In this document: positions 62,371 through 64,000 of the stretch, one piece after another
Numbering within the stretch: the stretch's first letter is position 1
Layout: each line of letters starts with the position of its first letter
Assembly: GCF_013141865.1 (NCBI RefSeq)
Contig: NZ_RCST01000001.1
Coordinates: 3,782,001-3,846,000, forward strand
Source: Methylomonas sp. ZR1
GTDB lineage: Bacteria > Pseudomonadota > Gammaproteobacteria > Methylococcales > Methylomonadaceae
Direction of reading: 5' to 3'
DNA length: 64,000 nt
Position numbers and translations under genes: made by a program
Notes under the pieces: generated by a model
What the model saw: the letters and a program-made list of their open reading frames with translations, nothing else
Databases searched by the model: none
What the model was told of the DNA's origin: nothing

Positions 62371-62957
62371 GGTTGAACGAGATCAGCCTCGTTGAACAAA
62401 AAGGTTTTGCCGCTGCTGCAATTAATCAGAAAATTTAGCTGGTCCGGTTTGCTCTTCCCAGTGAGCTCATCGGTTTCAATTCGCTGACACTCGCCGCTGG
62501 CTAAGGCTTTTTGTGCGGCCAGCCTGCGGAATTTTTCAACATCCGGCAGGCGCGTTTCGAAGGGTTTGACTTGCGCGGGTAGTTTTTCCGGATCGTAAGG
62601 TGGAATGGCGAATGCGGAAAATTGCATGGGGTTTTGCTTGATCAGAGTCTGTGTCATTTCACTCTGAACTCGGGCATCTTGTTTATTTTTGGCGATGGCG
62701 TCGAGTTTGGCCTGGTGCTCGGCTTGTTCCTGCGCAGACTGCTGTTTTTTCAATTCGGCTTCTGCGGCTTGCTGCCTTTCCAGCGCATTTAAATCAACAC
62801 TGCTGCCGGTTTTGGTATTCATTTGCACCGCTTTGTGCTCCACCGTGCAGGGTGACGATTGATAATTGGTGTGGCCGCTGACATCAGTGCATTTAAATAC
62901 CCCAGCCCAACTATCCGCGGACAGGCACAGGGCAAAAACGAAGAACAGATTTTTCAT
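62367..62957 (-). CDS. DUF4124 exported protein
   Basis: A 196-residue protein. The start at 62957 (MKNLFFVFALCLSADSWAG) has AGGAAT upstream, and the signal peptide ends at SWAG. The DUF4124 domain follows at once: VFKCTDVSGHTNYQSSPC, where V-F-K-C-x-D and Y-x-x-x-P-C are the pattern. Then a Gln/Ala-rich coiled coil (QQAAEAELKKQQSAQEQAE) and a C-terminal cysteine pair (GECQRIE, INCSSG). Function unknown. It is followed by the SDR gene. Confidence 0.85.
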   Translation of the reverse strand: MKNLFFVFALCLSADSWAGVFKCTDVSGHTNYQSSPCTVEHKAVQMNTKTGSSVDLNALERQQAAEAELKKQQSAQEQAEHQAKLDAIAKNKQDARVQSEMTQTLIKQNPMQFSAFAIPPYDPEKLPAQVKPFETRLPDVEKFRRLAAQKALASGECQRIETDELTGKSKPDQLNFLINCSSGKTFLFNEADLVQP

Positions 62958-62987
62958 TGGATTCCTGTTGATTAAACGCCGAAACAA

Positions 62988-63478
62988 AACTATTACTCAG
63001 CTCGCGATCAGTGTAAATAAATTTTTTCTATTGGCCAGCCCCAGCCTGGCATCGCGCAAAAAATTGGTGGTTTTTGCCGGCTATTAATTTCCGGAAGTGA
63101 GCTCGACGGCGAAGTGTATCAGTCTTTTCAGCAATATCCAGCCGCTTAAAACGCAGAGGCCGCCATGTTCGCCGCGAAAGCACTTGAGCGAAATACCAGC
63201 TGCTTTTTCCCGAAATCCTTGGGCGATAAAGCCCCTTATCTCAAACTGAACACGCTGACGGTTAAAGGCATACAGCGCCGCGAGCTTATCCGGCATTTAC
63301 AAAACCGTGTAGCTGGGTGCTAGCCACGCACCTCTTCTCATGGTGATCGACCAGCCATTTTGCCGCACATCTAAAGCTCTCGGCTGCCTCCATCACGACT
63401 CATGAAACACCGCCATGACAGTCGTATTCATCAAGCCGGCAAGTTATACTGCCCGCCAATTTTCGACCTAAGAGCGCT
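62988..63478. other. Intergenic region upstream of thyA
   Basis: About 490 bases. A minus-strand frame of 70 codons (63084-63296) has no ribosome site or known domain and I do not call it. The plus strand just before thyA is AT-poor with no clear promoter boxes. I see no other gene or repeat. Confidence 0.4.
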
Positions 63479-64000
63479 ATGCAACCCTACCTGGATCTTC
63501 TCGCCGACATCATGAATAACGGCATCGACAAAAGCGACCGCACCGGCACCGGTACTCGGTCAGTGTTCGGTCGGCAGATGCGTTACAACTTGGCTGACGG
63601 CTTTCCGTTGCTGACGACCAAGAAGCTACATTTCAAATCCATTGCGTATGAATTGTTGTGGTTTTTACGCGGCGATACCAATATCCAATATTTGAACGAT
63701 CACGGTGTAACGATTTGGGATGAGTGGGCCACGCCAGACGGCGAGCTGGGGCCTGTATATGGTGCGCAATGGCGTAACTGGCTGGGGCCGAATGGCGAGA
63801 GCTACGATCAGATGCAGATTTTGTTGGACGGTTTAAAAAACAAACCGGATTCGCGCCGACACATCGTCAGCGGCTGGAATGTGGCATTTTTGCCGGATGA
63901 AACCGTTGGTCCGCGCGAGAATGCCGCAGCCGGGCGAATGGCCCTGCCACCGTGCCATGTGTTGTATCAATTCTATGTCGCTAACGGCAAATTGTCCTGC
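63479..64000 (+). CDS. thyA: Thymidylate synthase (5' part, runs off the window)
   Basis: The first 174 codons of thymidylate synthase, which methylates dUMP to dTMP with methylene-tetrahydrofolate. The N-terminal [20 protein letters not shown], the loop [36 protein letters not shown], and the catalytic Cys in [12 protein letters not shown] are all present. The start is ATG at 63479, and the frame is open to the end. The C-terminal part, including the dUMP-binding lid, lies outside the window. Confidence 0.97.
   Translation, partial: MQPYLDLLADIMNNGIDKSDRTGTGTRSVFGRQMRYNLADGFPLLTTKKLHFKSIAYELLWFLRGDTNIQYLNDHGVTIWDEWATPDGELGPVYGAQWRNWLGPNGESYDQMQILLDGLKNKPDSRRHIVSGWNVAFLPDETVGPRENAAAGRMALPPCHVLYQFYVANGKLSC

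Noticed and set aside
63084..63296. 70-codon minus-strand open frame upstream of thyA
   Set aside because: No ribosome site, signal peptide or domain; the frame is short enough to occur by chance.

Overview
The window looks like chromosomal DNA of a gammaproteobacterium, most plausibly a Methylomonas-like methanotroph of the Methylococcales. This is inferred from gene content and was not tested by any search. Supporting points are the engB / cytochrome c4 / dsbA / DgcP-type gene order also known from Pseudomonas, an Rsd/AlgQ homologue, a two-subunit pyruvate carboxylase, several proteins with a VPLPA/PEP-CTERM-like sorting tail, and several secreted copper proteins. No rRNA, tRNA, CRISPR array, phage or complete insertion sequence was seen.

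Layout. 0-8.2 kb: end of an unidentified gene, a family 2 glycosyltransferase and a GNAT acetyltransferase, a small sorted surface protein, pyruvate carboxylase A and B, then the tRNA-modification genes tsaC and tadA. 8.3-13.5 kb: a periplasmic HtrA-type protease and a four-gene photolyase operon (Trp-rich TIGR02450 protein, FAD photolyase, 49-residue DUF2256 protein, iron-sulfur photolyase/cryptochrome). The first photolyase has a frameshifted C-terminus. 13.6-17.7 kb: a DUF2452 gene, an AT-rich three-gene cassette (STAS plus GHKL ATPase, STAS-like DUF4325 protein, membrane/coiled-coil protein), and a MerR regulator with a duplicated effector domain. 18-28.8 kb: two near-copy hybrid histidine kinases, a LuxR-type response regulator, small lipoproteins, two surface proteins with sorting tails (HAF-repeat and Lcl/DUF1566), and a hydrolase. 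Two copies of one promoter module with a perfect operator dyad lie in this region. 29-35.4 kb: pgi, a copper-related pair, membrane proteins, a MOSC protein and a lipoprotein.

35.5-37.1 kb is a small array of three integron gene cassettes (methyltransferase, zinc-ribbon protein, DUF2283-like protein), all on the minus strand, with attC sites between them and no integrase in the window. 37.3-44.5 kb: valS followed directly by a signalling operon (HDOD-GAF, double receiver, Aer-type PAS, CZB chemoreceptor). 44.6-52.5 kb: RlpA, two glycine-zipper proteins, EngB, cytochrome c4, DsbA, two tandem DgcP-like diguanylate cyclases and an orphan protein with an FtsH-type HEAGH motif. 52.7-64 kb: a membrane GH17 enzyme, an anchored multicopper oxidase, a UPF0182 protein, Rsd/AlgQ, a nucleosidase-like protein, a small periplasmic protein, a short-chain dehydrogenase, a DUF4124 protein and the start of thyA.

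The strongest candidates for undescribed biology are the GHKL/DUF4325/membrane cassette (14.4-16.3 kb), the integrase-less cassette array (35.5-37.1 kb), and the duplicated operator that may tie the hybrid-kinase/LuxR system to surface-protein expression (20.85 and 27.05 kb).
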